A stretch of 64,000 nucleotides of DNA, from the NCBI GenBank assembly GCA_963837455.1, contig CAWINM010000002.1, positions 248,001 to 312,000 of the forward strand, in the 5' to 3' direction. The position numbers and the translations under genes are program-made. Every line of letters starts with the position of its first letter. Within the stretch, counting starts at the first letter, position 1. Positions 1-8,183 of the stretch are shown piece by piece. The notes under the pieces were generated by a model, which was given only the letters and a program-made list of their open reading frames with translations, was not told where the DNA came from and made no database searches. The stretch is from DASYQD01 sp963837455. Its GTDB lineage: Bacteria > Acidobacteriota > Thermoanaerobaculia > Multivoradales > JAIOJS01.

Positions 1-248
1 AAGGTGCGCGGCTCGAAGACGCGGATGTCGAGGCAGTCGCCCACGGCCTGGAAGAAGGCGGGTAGCTTCGTCTTGCCGCTGAAATCGCCGTTCCAGGGGC
101 ACTCCCGGGAGGCGACCCGTTCGTTGTTCCAGTCGACGTCGTCGGCGACCTGCGCGAGGATGGTGGCCACGTCGCCGCGACCGAAGGCCTCGTAGAGGGT
201 CTGGATGGTAGCCGTCTTGCTCGTGCTCGAGGTGGCGGTCGGGGTCAT
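1..248 (-). CDS. SnoaL-like / NTF2-fold protein (partial, 3' end beyond window)
   Basis: Reading the minus strand from an ATG at 248 gives an open frame to the left edge. It begins MTPTATSSTSKTATIQTLYE and continues with FGRGDVATI, DDVDWNN and GKTKLPAFF. An N-terminal helix with YEAFGRGD, then a D-V-x-W strand and a G-K-x-x-L-x-x-F-F segment, is the usual start of SnoaL-like domains (NTF2 superfamily, ketosteroid-isomerase-like). An AGGAG lies just upstream of the start. Members are small cytosolic proteins of about 130-150 residues with varied or unknown substrates, so no reaction is assigned. About 82 residues are visible; the rest lies left of the window. Confidence 0.7.
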   Translation of the reverse strand, partial: MTPTATSSTSKTATIQTLYEAFGRGDVATILAQVADDVDWNNERVASRECPWNGDFSGKTKLPAFFQAVGDCLDIRVFEPRT

Positions 249-469
249 AGAAGAGCTCCTCTCGGGTTCACGGGTTGCCTGGTGAGCGGGTGGTCGGGCG
301 CGGTGGCCGCGCGCTCGCCGCGCTCGGGGGCAATACGGCGTCGCGCCGCCACTGGATGACCCGCGATCCAGGCGCCTCCCGCTCGAGGGCCGGGGGCGGG
401 GACGAGCCCGGCAGCCGGTAGGATGAGCGCGCCGCACCCGATCGCGGGAACCTACCTCCCGGAGCCGCC

Positions 470-2185
470 ATGCGCCGACGTCTCGCGCTCGTTCCCGGCC
501 TCGCCCTACTCCTCCTTGCCGCCGCGGTGCCGGCTTGCGCCGCCGTCGCTGCCGCCGACCTCGTGCTGCGCGGCGGCGAGGTCTACACCATGGACGGCGC
601 CCGCAGCTGGGCGCAGGCAGTGGCGATTGCGAGTGGCAAGCTCACCTTCGTCGGCAGCGACCACGGGGTGGAGCCGTTCGTGGGTCCCCACACGCGGGTG
701 GTCGAGCTCGCAGGACGGATGGTGCTGCCGTCCTTCCGCGACTCCCACGTGCACCCGATCGAGGGGGGCGTGGCGCTCGGTCGCTGCGTGCTCGACGACG
801 CGCAGACCCCGGAGCAGGTGTACGCCGCCGTCCGCGCCTACGCGGCGAGCCATCCCGAGGCGAAGTGGGTGCTCGGCGGCGGCTGGCAGCTGCCCGTCTT
901 TCCGGCGGCCAACCCGCTGCGCGCCGCCCTCGACGCCATCGTGCCCGATCGCCCCGCCTTCCTGCGCGCCGCCGACGGCCACTCGGCGTGGGCCAACTCG
1001 ACGGCTCTGCGTCTGGCGGGAGTGACGCGAGAGACCGCGAACCCGCCGGGCGGGCGCATCGAGCGCGATGCCGCAGGCGAGCCGAGCGGCACGCTGCGGG
1101 AGACGGCGCAGCGCCTCGTGCAGGTGGTGATCCCGCGGCAGGACGAGGCCGAGCGTCGCAGCGGGCTCCGGCGGGCCCTGGCAATGACGGCCGGGTTCGG
1201 CATCACCACCCTCGACGATGCGCGCGGTGACGCGGCGGACCTCGCCACCTACCGGGCGGCGGAGGAGGCCGGCGAGCTCACCGCGCGGGTGGTGGTGTCG
1301 CTCCTCCTCGACCCCGCCAAGGGGGACGGCGAGGTGGACCGCCTCGCCGCCTTGCGCGATCGCTTCCGCACCGCCCGCCTGTCGGCGCCGGCGGTCAAGA
1401 TCTTCGCCGATGGCGTCATCGAGTCGGGCACCGCGGCGCTGCTCGCGCCCTACCTCGGGCGCGGCGACGACCGCGGCGAGCTGCGCCTCACCCCCGAGCG
1501 CTTCGCGGCGCTCGCCACGCTGGCCGACCGGCGCGGCTTCCAGATCCACGTCCACGCCATCGGGGATCGCGCCATCCGCGTCGCCCTCGACGCGCTGGAG
1601 GCGGCGCAGAAGGCCAACGGCCGCCGCGACGCCCGCCACCACATCGCCCACCTCGAGCTCGTCGACCCCGCCGACGTGCCGCGCTTCGCCCGCCTCGGCG
1701 TGCTGGCGAACTTCCAGCCGCTGTGGGCCTACCGCGACTCCTACATCAGCGACCTCACCGAGCCGGTGCTGGGGCCGCAGCGCTCGCGCTGGCTCTACCC
1801 GCTCGCCAGCGTCGCCCGCGCCGGCGGCGTGCTGGTCGCCGGCAGCGACTGGCCGGTGTCGTCGATGAACCCGCTCGAGGCGATCCAGGTGGCGATGACG
1901 CGCCGGGAACCGACCGCCGCCGCCGGACCGGCGTGGATCCCCGCAGAGCGCATGGAGCTCGCCGACATGCTGGCCGCCTACACCATCCGCGGCGCCTACC
2001 TCAACTTCGAGGAGGCGACGACCGGCTCGCTCGAGGTGGGCAAGTCGGCCGACCTCGTCGTCGTCGACCGCAACCTCTTCCGCATCCCCCCCGAGCAGAT
2101 CCACGCCGCGAAGGTGCTGCTGACGCTGCTCGAGGGGAAGCAGACCTACCGGGCAGCCGGGTTCCACGTCGCAGCGGGGGAGTAG
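470..2185 (+). CDS. Exported amidohydrolase, YtcJ-like (amidohydrolase 3 family)
   Basis: A 571-residue protein with an N-terminal secretion signal (arginines, then LALLLLAAA, about residues 1-28). The metal-dependent amidohydrolase fold follows: LVLRGGEVYTMDG forms the first beta-sandwich strand, DSHVHP (91-96) carries the two metal-binding histidines, HVHAIGD gives the later histidines, and AGSDWPVSSMNP supplies the metal-binding Asp. The C-terminus (GSLEVGKSADLVVVDRN) closes the beta-sandwich typical of the family. YtcJ-like enzymes hydrolyse amide or related bonds, but their natural substrates are mostly unknown. The signal sequence places it in the periplasm or outside the cell. It stands alone, with 209 bp before the next gene. 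Confidence 0.85.
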   Translation: MRRRLALVPGLALLLLAAAVPACAAVAAADLVLRGGEVYTMDGARSWAQAVAIASGKLTFVGSDHGVEPFVGPHTRVVELAGRMVLPSFRDSHVHPIEGGVALGRCVLDDAQTPEQVYAAVRAYAASHPEAKWVLGGGWQLPVFPAANPLRAALDAIVPDRPAFLRAADGHSAWANSTALRLAGVTRETANPPGGRIERDAAGEPSGTLRETAQRLVQVVIPRQDEAERRSGLRRALAMTAGFGITTLDDARGDAADLATYRAAEEAGELTARVVVSLLLDPAKGDGEVDRLAALRDRFRTARLSAPAVKIFADGVIESGTAALLAPYLGRGDDRGELRLTPERFAALATLADRRGFQIHVHAIGDRAIRVALDALEAAQKANGRRDARHHIAHLELVDPADVPRFARLGVLANFQPLWAYRDSYISDLTEPVLGPQRSRWLYPLASVARAGGVLVAGSDWPVSSMNPLEAIQVAMTRREPTAAAGPAWIPAERMELADMLAAYTIRGAYLNFEEATTGSLEVGKSADLVVVDRNLFRIPPEQIHAAKVLLTLLEGKQTYRAAGFHVAAGE

Positions 2186-2394
2186 ACGGTGCTGGCGCGC
2201 CCGGTCGCCGCCGGGATCGAAACCACCCTCGGGGTGCGCCTCGGCGGAAGCAACGGCAGCCGTTGATCGCGTGGGCTCGCTCGCCGACGCCACTCGGCGG
2301 GCCTCCGCCTCGCGGGCTAAGATCGCGAGGCGGGGCGGCGTCCGCCGCCCGCCTTCCCCGACTTGCCGCGATTCGCTTTCTCAGAGGACGTCGC

Positions 2395-4404
2395 ATGCCC
2401 CCCACCGTGCACACCAGTGCCTGCCCGCTCGACTGCCCCGACTCCTGCAGCCTCGAGGTGCGGGTCGAGGAGGGCCGGGTCGTCAAGCTCGACGGCGACC
2501 GGCGCAACCCCCTCACCCAGGGGTACATCTGCTCCAAGGTGAGGCAGGTGCCGGGCCTTCTCTACGGGCCCGATCGCCTGCTGTACCCGGAGCGCCGCGT
2601 GGGGAGGAAGGGCGAGAACCGCTTCGAGCCCATCTCCTGGGACGAGGCGCTGGCGACCGTCGCCGCGCGGCTGGCGGCGGCGCGCCAGCGTTTCGGTGGC
2701 GAGTCGATCCTGCCCTACCGCTACGGCGGCTCCAACGGGCTGCTCACGCACGAGGCCAACGACGCCCGCCTCTTCCACCGGCTGGGAGCGTCGCGCCTGC
2801 TGCGCACCGTCTGCGCCGCCGCCACCGGCCGCGCCGCCACCGGGCTCTACGGCAAGATGCCCGGCGTCGCCCTCACCGACTACCCGCAGGCGCGGCTGAT
2901 CGTCGTCTGGGGTGCCAATCCGTCGGCCACCGGTATCCACCTCGTGCCGTTGGTGCAGGAGGCGCAGCGCCAGGGGGCCCGGCTGGTGGTGGTCGACCCG
3001 CGGTGCACGCCGCTCGCCAAGCAGGCCGACGTGCACCTGCAGGTGAGGCCCGGCGGCGACCTCGCGCTCGCCCTCGCGGTCATCCGCTGGCTGTTCGAGA
3101 ACGGCCGCGCCGACGAGGCCTTCCTCGCCGCCCACGCCACCGGTGCCGACGAGCTGCGCCGCCGCGCCGCCGCCTGGACCCCCGAGCGCGCGGCCGCGGC
3201 GAGCGGCGTGCCGGCGGCCGACATCGTCGGCTTTGCCGCGCTCTACGCCGACGCGTCGCCGGCGGTGATCCGCTGCGGCTGGGGGCTCGAGCGCAACCGC
3301 CACGGCGGCTCGGCGGTGGCCGCCGTGCTGGCGCTGCCGGCGGTCGCCGGCAAGTTCGGTGTGCGCGGCGGCGGCTACACGATGTCCAACTCCGGCGCCT
3401 GGCGCTTCGACAGCGCCGCTGCCGTGGGCGAGCCCGAGCCGCCCACCCGCGCCGTCAACATGAACCTCCTCGGTGAAGCGCTGCTCACCTACGACGATCC
3501 ACCGATCGACGTCCTCTTCGTCTACAACTCCAACGCCCTCGCCACCACCCCAGACCAGGAGCGGGTGCGCGCCGGCCTCGAGCGCGAGGACCTCTTTACC
3601 GTCGTCTTCGACCAGGTACGCACCGACACGGCCCGCTACGCCGACGTGCTGCTACCGGCGACGGCGTTCCTCGAGCACCAGGAGCTGGCGCGCGGCTACG
3701 GCGCCTTCGTCATCCACCGCATCGAGCCGGTGGCGACGGCGCCCGGCGAGGCGCGGCCCAACTACGCGGTGTTCGCCGAGCTGCTGCGCCGGCTGGACCT
3801 CGAGCGCTCCGAGGACGCCAGCGAGCCGGCGGCGCTCGAGCGCGCCTTGCTCGGCGGCAGCGACGAGAACCGGGCAGCGCTCGCCGCGCTCGACCGCGAC
3901 GGCATCGGCCCGGCCCCCTGCGGCAGCGCCCCGGTGCAGTTCGTCGACATCTTCCCGGCCACCGCCGACGGCAAGGCGCACCTGGTGCCACCCGAGCTCG
4001 ACGCCGAGGCGCCGCAGGGGCTCTACGCCTTTCAGCCCGACCCGGCGACCGCGGCGGCGCCCCTGGCGCTCATCTCGCCCGCCACCAACCGCACCATCAG
4101 CAGCTACCTCGGCCACCTGCGGCGCGGCAAGGTGCCGCTCGAGATGCACCCCGACGACGCCGCGGCGCGCGGCCTCGCCGACGGCGACCGCGTGCGGGTG
4201 TGGAATGCCCACGGTGAGGTGATCACCGCCCTGCGACTGAGCGGCGACCTGCGCCCGGGCGTCGTCTGCCTGCCCAAGGGCCTGTGGGCCAAGCACACCG
4301 AGAACGGCCGCACCGCCAACGCCCTGGCGCCGCCGTCGCTCGCCGACCTCGGAGCCAACGCCTGCTTCAACGACGCGCGGGTGGAGGTGGCGGCGGCCGG
4401 TTGA
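2395..4404 (+). CDS. Molybdopterin-dependent oxidoreductase (BisC-like, bis-MGD, [4Fe-4S])
   Basis: A 669-residue protein of the DMSO-reductase superfamily. Cysteines 10, 14 and 18 (ACPLDCPDSC) plus Cys46 (GYICSKV) form the N-terminal [4Fe-4S] site. VWGANPSATGIH and VVVDPRCTPLA are cofactor-binding loops, and the C-terminal half ends with the MopB domain (ISPATNRTISSYLG, MHPDDAAARGLADGD, VCLPKGLW). The ATG at 2395 was chosen because it starts just before the cluster motif; the open frame runs far upstream but those codons match nothing. There is no Tat signal, so the enzyme looks cytosolic. No dedicated electron-transfer subunit or chaperone gene lies beside it, so substrate and redox partner cannot be told. 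It converges on the next gene with 19 bp between stops. Confidence 0.88.
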   Translation: MPPTVHTSACPLDCPDSCSLEVRVEEGRVVKLDGDRRNPLTQGYICSKVRQVPGLLYGPDRLLYPERRVGRKGENRFEPISWDEALATVAARLAAARQRFGGESILPYRYGGSNGLLTHEANDARLFHRLGASRLLRTVCAAATGRAATGLYGKMPGVALTDYPQARLIVVWGANPSATGIHLVPLVQEAQRQGARLVVVDPRCTPLAKQADVHLQVRPGGDLALALAVIRWLFENGRADEAFLAAHATGADELRRRAAAWTPERAAAASGVPAADIVGFAALYADASPAVIRCGWGLERNRHGGSAVAAVLALPAVAGKFGVRGGGYTMSNSGAWRFDSAAAVGEPEPPTRAVNMNLLGEALLTYDDPPIDVLFVYNSNALATTPDQERVRAGLEREDLFTVVFDQVRTDTARYADVLLPATAFLEHQELARGYGAFVIHRIEPVATAPGEARPNYAVFAELLRRLDLERSEDASEPAALERALLGGSDENRAALAALDRDGIGPAPCGSAPVQFVDIFPATADGKAHLVPPELDAEAPQGLYAFQPDPATAAAPLALISPATNRTISSYLGHLRRGKVPLEMHPDDAAARGLADGDRVRVWNAHGEVITALRLSGDLRPGVVCLPKGLWAKHTENGRTANALAPPSLADLGANACFNDARVEVAAAG

Positions 4405-4423
4405 GGCCTGGCGGCGACCGCCG

Positions 4424-5623
4424 TCAGAACGGCCACAGCTTCCGCCACCAGCTCTGCGCCGCGACAGCGGCGCCGGCCACCCCCGGCACGCGTCCCAGCT
4501 CGCGGTCGCCGTGGCGCACCACGATGGTGCCTGCGGGTTGGCCCGCGCGCACCGGCGCCGCGAGTCGGGGCCCGCTGGCGCTGAGCCGCAGCGCGCCGGC
4601 GCTGCCGAGCGGCACCAACAGCCGCAGGTCGGCCGCCGCCGCCACCGGCACCGTCGCGGCGCTGCCTCCGGCGACCGCCAGCCGGCCCCCCACCGCCCCC
4701 TTTCGCAGCACCGTCGCCATCTCGTGATGCGCGAAGGCATCCTGGAAGAGCCGCGCCGCGATGCCGAAGGAGCTGCGGGGACCGTACGGCGCGCGCGCCC
4801 CCATCACCACCGCGATCAGGTGGATGCCGCGCTGGTGCGCCGAGGCCGTGATGCAGAAGCCGGCGGGCTCCGAGAATCCGGTCTTGACCCCGTCGGCGGG
4901 CGGGTAATAGTCCCGCTTGCCCGGCTGGATGAGGTGGTTGGGGTTGGTCAGACCGACGGTGAAGGCGCCGTTGGTGAACGGCACGCTGGGCAAGGCGGCG
5001 AGCTCGCGCATCAGCGGGAACTCGAGCAGCTCGACCGCCAGCCGAGCCAGGTCGCGGGCGCTCATCTGGTCGACGTGCTGCGGGTCACCGGAGCTCGGAA
5101 GCCCGTGGGGGTCGTAGAAGACGCTGTGGCGGAGACCGAGCTGGCGGGCGCGTTCGTTCATCAGCTCGGCGAAGGCCTCGTTGCTGCCCGCCACCGCCTC
5201 GGCGATGGCGCTGGCGGCGTCGTTGGCCGACTGCACCATGGTCGCCGCGAGCAAGGTCCGCAGCGGAAATTGCTGCCCCTCGTGGGCGTAGATCTGCGAC
5301 CCACCCATGTGGCTGGCACGCGCCGAGATGACCACCGGGGTGTCGAGGGTGAAGCGGCCGTTGCGGACCTGCTCCATGGCGATGAGGCAGGTCATCATCT
5401 TCGCCATCGAGGCGGTAGGCAGCATGCGGTCGGCATTCTCGGCGACGAGCACCTGCCCGGTGGTCGGCGCCACGACGAAGGCGGCGGTGTAGCCCTTGGC
5501 GGGCTCCGCGAGCGGCAGCGGCGGTGCGGGCCGGCCCCTCGCCCCGCGGGCGGCGAGTGGAGCGGCGAGGAGGAGGGTGAGCGAGAGGGCGGCGGCGAGC
5601 GAGCAGCGCATCGACGGCCTCAT
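4424..5623 (-). CDS. D-alanyl-D-alanine carboxypeptidase (penicillin-binding protein, S11 family)
   Basis: A 399-residue serine peptidase that trims the terminal D-Ala from peptidoglycan pentapeptides in the periplasm. All three penicillin-binding motifs are present: SMAK (Ser72, Lys75), SAN (132-134) and KTG (247-249, in DGVKTGFSEPAG). A signal peptide covers about residues 1-28 (LAAALSLTLLLAAPLAARG). A DacA-type C-terminal beta domain follows the catalytic part, and the protein ends in QSWWRKLWPF, an aromatic, basic tail suited to membrane association. An in-frame Met at 5611 (MRCSL) is an alternative start. It is convergent with the molybdoenzyme and 100 bp from the DedA gene on the same strand. 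Confidence 0.93.
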   Translation of the reverse strand: MRPSMRCSLAAALSLTLLLAAPLAARGARGRPAPPLPLAEPAKGYTAAFVVAPTTGQVLVAENADRMLPTASMAKMMTCLIAMEQVRNGRFTLDTPVVISARASHMGGSQIYAHEGQQFPLRTLLAATMVQSANDAASAIAEAVAGSNEAFAELMNERARQLGLRHSVFYDPHGLPSSGDPQHVDQMSARDLARLAVELLEFPLMRELAALPSVPFTNGAFTVGLTNPNHLIQPGKRDYYPPADGVKTGFSEPAGFCITASAHQRGIHLIAVVMGARAPYGPRSSFGIAARLFQDAFAHHEMATVLRKGAVGGRLAVAGGSAATVPVAAAADLRLLVPLGSAGALRLSASGPRLAAPVRAGQPAGTIVVRHGDRELGRVPGVAGAAVAAQSWWRKLWPF

Positions 5624-5723
5624 CGTATGGCGGCGGCCGCGTGCCGGATCGGTCGGTTCACCGCACGCTGCGAGGGAAGCTCCGACCGGCGCGGTTCCTG
5701 GCGCAACGACGCGCGGCGATCCG

Positions 5724-6812
5724 CTATCGCGCCGCCGCCGCCGCCGCGCCGACGCCCGGCTCCACCCGCAGGGTCAGCCGATGGCGGTCGTCGCAGCGCT
5801 GCTCGAGCGCGAGGGATCCGCAGGGGATCTGCCAGGTGGCCCGGCGACCGTCCTGGGCGTGAGTCCCGGGTGCCGCCGTGGCGCCGGGGGCTTCCTCGTC
5901 GCGCGGCTCGCCGAAGGCGTGGCATAGCAGTCGGTGCGCCTGGGAGAAGCGATCCTCGAGCTCCCAGCCGGCGACCTCGCCCCCGGCCTCGCTGAGCTCC
6001 GCCAGCGGTGGCGACTGTGCCGCCACCATCTCGATGGCAGGCCGCGGGCCGTCGGCCACGGTGGGGCCCTCCTCCGGGGCGGGGAGCTCGCCAGCGAGCC
6101 TCTGCAGACCGGCGGGGGTGCCCTCCCAGCTGGCGCGGCCGAGGGCGGTCACCAGGTTGCCCATGGCGGTGAGGAACCGCGCCCGCCGCCGGCGCCTGCC
6201 GCGGTCGGCACGGTAGGAGGAGATGAACCCGGGGATGAGCGAGACCGCGATCACCACCAGCATCACCAGCTCGATGCGCTTGGCGATGGCGGGGAAGGTC
6301 CTGCCCAGGCCGTAGCCGACCGCCGTCATCGACATCACCCAGCAGATGGCGCCGAAGACGTTGAAGCCGACGAAGCGGCGATAGCGCATGCGGGCGACGC
6401 CCGCGACCACCGGCGCGAAGGTGCGCAGGATGGGCAGGAACTGCGCCATGAAGATGGTCTTGCCACCGTGCTGCTCGTAGAAGAGCTGGGTGCGGACGAG
6501 GTGGCGGCGGTTGAACAGGCGCGAGCTCGGGCGCGCGAAGAGGGCGCGGCCGAGGCGGTGGCCGATGGCGTAGCCGGTGGAGTTGCCGGCGATCGCCATC
6601 GGCACCAGCAGCGCCCAGAGGTAGACGAGGTCGAGGTCGCCGCGTCCGGCGAAGAGGCCGGCGGCCACCAGCAGCGAGTCGCCGGGGAGGAAGAAGCCCA
6701 GCATCAGCCCGGTTTCGCTGAAGATGATGGTCGCCAGGGCGGCGTAGCCCCCCCAGCGGATCATCCCCTCGACGTCGGTGAGGGTGTGCAGCAGGCGGTG
6801 CAGAAGCTCCAC
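5724..6812 (-). CDS. DedA / SNARE-associated family membrane protein with long C-terminal tail
   Basis: A 362-residue protein. The first roughly 200 residues are a DedA domain: FSETGLMLGFFLPGDS, GNSTGYAIGHRLG, LYEQHGGK-type spacing (FYEQHGGKTIFMAQFLPILR) and VAGVARMRYRRF, followed by two hydrophobic segments. DedA proteins act in membrane lipid recycling, for example undecaprenyl-phosphate flipping. A GTG at 6812 is the start, because GGAGGT sits six bases before it; the open frame extends further upstream without a plausible start. The last 150 or so residues are a hydrophilic, low-complexity tail that the family usually lacks; its role is unknown. The gene is divergent from the structured RNA at 7030. 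Confidence 0.88.
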   Translation of the reverse strand: MELLHRLLHTLTDVEGMIRWGGYAALATIIFSETGLMLGFFLPGDSLLVAAGLFAGRGDLDLVYLWALLVPMAIAGNSTGYAIGHRLGRALFARPSSRLFNRRHLVRTQLFYEQHGGKTIFMAQFLPILRTFAPVVAGVARMRYRRFVGFNVFGAICWVMSMTAVGYGLGRTFPAIAKRIELVMLVVIAVSLIPGFISSYRADRGRRRRRARFLTAMGNLVTALGRASWEGTPAGLQRLAGELPAPEEGPTVADGPRPAIEMVAAQSPPLAELSEAGGEVAGWELEDRFSQAHRLLCHAFGEPRDEEAPGATAAPGTHAQDGRRATWQIPCGSLALEQRCDDRHRLTLRVEPGVGAAAAAAR

Positions 6813-7046
6813 TGGGCGACCTCCGAAAGTGGCGGCGGAGCATACCGCACGGCGGCGGAACGTCCGGGCCGGGAATGTCGCGCGCGGCCGGTCACGTTGA
6901 AACCGACAACCGCTCCGCAGCGTGCGGGGCGTGGGCATCCGCCCCCGGCAAGGGAGGCGGCGGTTCCGACGAGGCTGGGGCGGCCCAAGGAACCGGGTGG
7001 GTTGGGACCCACCGACGATGGTCACGCCCAGAAAGGAGGTGGTCCA

Positions 7047-7091
7047 GTGCAAAGTCGACCGACGGCTACTACGGAGGTGGCGTCCCCGTAA
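7047..7091 (+). CDS. 14-residue mini-ORF with extended Shine-Dalgarno
   Basis: A GTG at 7047 opens a 14-codon frame, MQSRPTATTEVASP, ending in TAA at 7089-7091. The ribosome-binding site AGAAAGGAGGTGGTCC (7030-7045) is complementary over all 16 positions (one G-U wobble) to the usual bacterial 16S 3' tail, and GGAGG is seven bases from the GTG, the ideal spacing. The stop codon lies exactly in the loop of the hairpin at 7084-7096, so a terminating ribosome would open that hairpin. This looks like a translated leader or regulatory mini-ORF rather than an enzyme. An overlapping basic frame also exists but starts at the Shine-Dalgarno itself. Confidence 0.45.
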   Translation: MQSRPTATTEVASP

Positions 7092-7187
7092 CGGGGTACC
7101 TCCGGCCGCGCGTGGCGCGCCACTGGAATCCGGAGCGAGGTCTCCGGATGGCCTCCTGAGCGGGGTCAACCCAACGCCACCGATGTG

Positions 7188-7232
7188 AAGGCAGGGCCCC
7201 CGGCACCGCCCAGGTGCCGGGGGCCTTCCTTC
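7188..7232 (+). terminator. Intrinsic terminator of the 7.03 kb RNA
   Basis: A perfect 13-bp stem (7195-7207 with 7213-7225) has a 5-nt loop and is followed by TTCCTTCATT. AAGG at 7188-7191 can extend pairing into the downstream CCTT. It is the clearest Rho-independent terminator in the window on the plus strand and ends transcription before the convergent gene at 7345-7620. Confidence 0.75.
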
Positions 7233-7344
7233 ATTCAGGGGAGTCGAGATCGCGCCGGAGCCAGCGGAGCCCGGCGGCGTCCGCCGGCATCCGCGCGCCG
7301 TGCGCCGTCACCGGCCGTACCTGTGCGGCGCGCTCGCCGGTCGC

Positions 7345-7620
7345 TCAGACGCGGGCAGGCGGTGCGACCAGCAGCCCGAGGGAGCGCGCGCAGCCGTGCA
7401 CGGCGCAGGGGAGCAGGAGACGCAGCCGCGGCCAGACGGGGTCGCGGGCGAAGGCCGGGGTCTGGGCCGCCGACTCGAGCACGCCCTGCAACGACTTGCC
7501 GGCGGCGAGGGCCAGCCGGATCCGTTCCGCCATCTCGGGGCGGCTGCGGAGCAGCAGGCGCCAGGCGGCGGCGTCGGCTGAGGCCTGGAGGTCGGGAATG
7601 GGAGAGGGCTTGCGTCGCAT
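7345..7620 (-). CDS. Hypothetical protein, 91 aa
   Basis: An ATG at 7620, with GAGG about ten bases upstream, opens a 91-residue frame: MRRKPSPIPDLQASADAAAW, then a helical middle (EMAERIRLALAAGKSLQGVL) and a C-terminus with two cysteines (LLLPCAVHGCARSLG). No family is recognised. Alanine- and leucine-rich amphipathic stretches suggest an all-helical fold. It is divergent from the GNAT gene with about 85 bp between the starts; that gap is relatively AT-rich and likely carries both promoters. The longer open frame upstream of 7620 runs antisense through the acetyltransferase and is ignored. Confidence 0.5.
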   Translation of the reverse strand: MRRKPSPIPDLQASADAAAWRLLLRSRPEMAERIRLALAAGKSLQGVLESAAQTPAFARDPVWPRLRLLLPCAVHGCARSLGLLVAPPARV

Positions 7621-7704
7621 CGTATTACGCCTCGTTTCCGCTATTGTGCGACAGCAATGGCGGCGGGTCAAGGGGCTCGTGGCGGCATGAGAAGATCCCG
7701 CGCC

Positions 7705-8166
7705 ATGGCACCGAGCTCGCTCACCGTGCGCCCGGCTCTGGCCAGCGACGCCGCCGTCATCGCCGACTTCAACCTGCGCCTGGCGCGGGAGAGCGAGGGC
7801 CTGGAGCTCGACCCGGCGACCGTCCGGGCGGGCGTCGAGGCGGCGCTTGCCGATCGCGTCAAGGGCATCTACCTCGTCGCCGAGGAAGGGGACACGCAGG
7901 TCGGCCAGCTCATGCTCACGATCGAGTGGAGCGACTGGCGCAACGGGCCGATCTACTGGTTGCAGAGCGTCTACGTGGTTGCCGAGCGGCGGGGGAGCGG
8001 CGTCTTCCGGGCGCTCTGGGAGCGGGCTCTGGCGACGGCGCGCGCGGCGGATGCGCGGGCGGTGCGGCTCTACGTCGAGGAGCACAACCACGACGCGCAG
8101 GAGGTCTACCGCCGCGTCGGGATGCGTCCTTCTGGGTACCTGGTCTACGAGCGCCAGCCGGTGTGA
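7705..8166 (+). CDS. GNAT-family N-acetyltransferase
   Basis: About 153 residues. LTVRPALASDAAVIADFN is the beta1-alpha1 start of a GNAT fold, SVYVVAERRGSGVFRALWE is the acetyl-CoA pyrophosphate-binding loop (R-x-x-G-x-G/A variant: RRGSGV), and VRLYVEEHNHDAQEVYRRVGM is the usual last strand and helix (N-x-x-A-x-x-x-Y). It should transfer an acetyl group from acetyl-CoA to an amine; the substrate is not evident. An ATG at 7687 would add six residues. It lies 17 bp before the DJ-1-like gene and may be co-transcribed with it. Confidence 0.85.
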   Translation: MAPSSLTVRPALASDAAVIADFNLRLARESEGLELDPATVRAGVEAALADRVKGIYLVAEEGDTQVGQLMLTIEWSDWRNGPIYWLQSVYVVAERRGSGVFRALWERALATARAADARAVRLYVEEHNHDAQEVYRRVGMRPSGYLVYERQPV

Positions 8167-8183
8167 CGGAGGGGGAAGCGAGG

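Larger units (their letters stand above)
7030..7232 (+). ncRNA. Candidate structured RNA / leader with mini-ORF and own terminator
   Basis: No long gene fits this stretch, but several helices do. Bases 7072-7078 pair with 7098-7104, enclosing 7084-7088 paired with 7092-7096 around a UAA loop. Bases 7112-7123 are a 12-nt palindrome. Bases 7128-7135 pair perfectly with 7142-7149 around a 6-nt loop. A strong terminator closes the transcript at 7195-7225. In addition 7034-7045 can pair with 7146-7157 (11 of 12 positions, counting wobbles), closing the whole domain and hiding the Shine-Dalgarno. The next plus-strand gene is far beyond the terminator, so it behaves as a free-standing transcript rather than a leader of a known gene. 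A promoter was not convincingly located. The function is unknown. Confidence 0.5.

Noticed and set aside
506..2293. Long minus-strand open frame (595 codons) opposite the first amidohydrolase
   Set aside because: It mirrors the coding strand in high-GC DNA, has low-complexity His/Arg/Gly/Val-rich sequence and no domain; the plus-strand gene is clearly real.
1723..2394. 224 extra codons upstream of the molybdoenzyme in the same frame
   Set aside because: They overlap the end of the amidohydrolase gene in another frame and are Arg/Gly/Ala-rich without family similarity; the cluster motif starts right after the ATG at 2395.
7030..7070. A relic of a 16S rRNA gene on the minus strand
   Set aside because: Only two short blocks match; the rest of the 16S 3' region is absent on both sides, so this is a complementary tail sequence, not rRNA.
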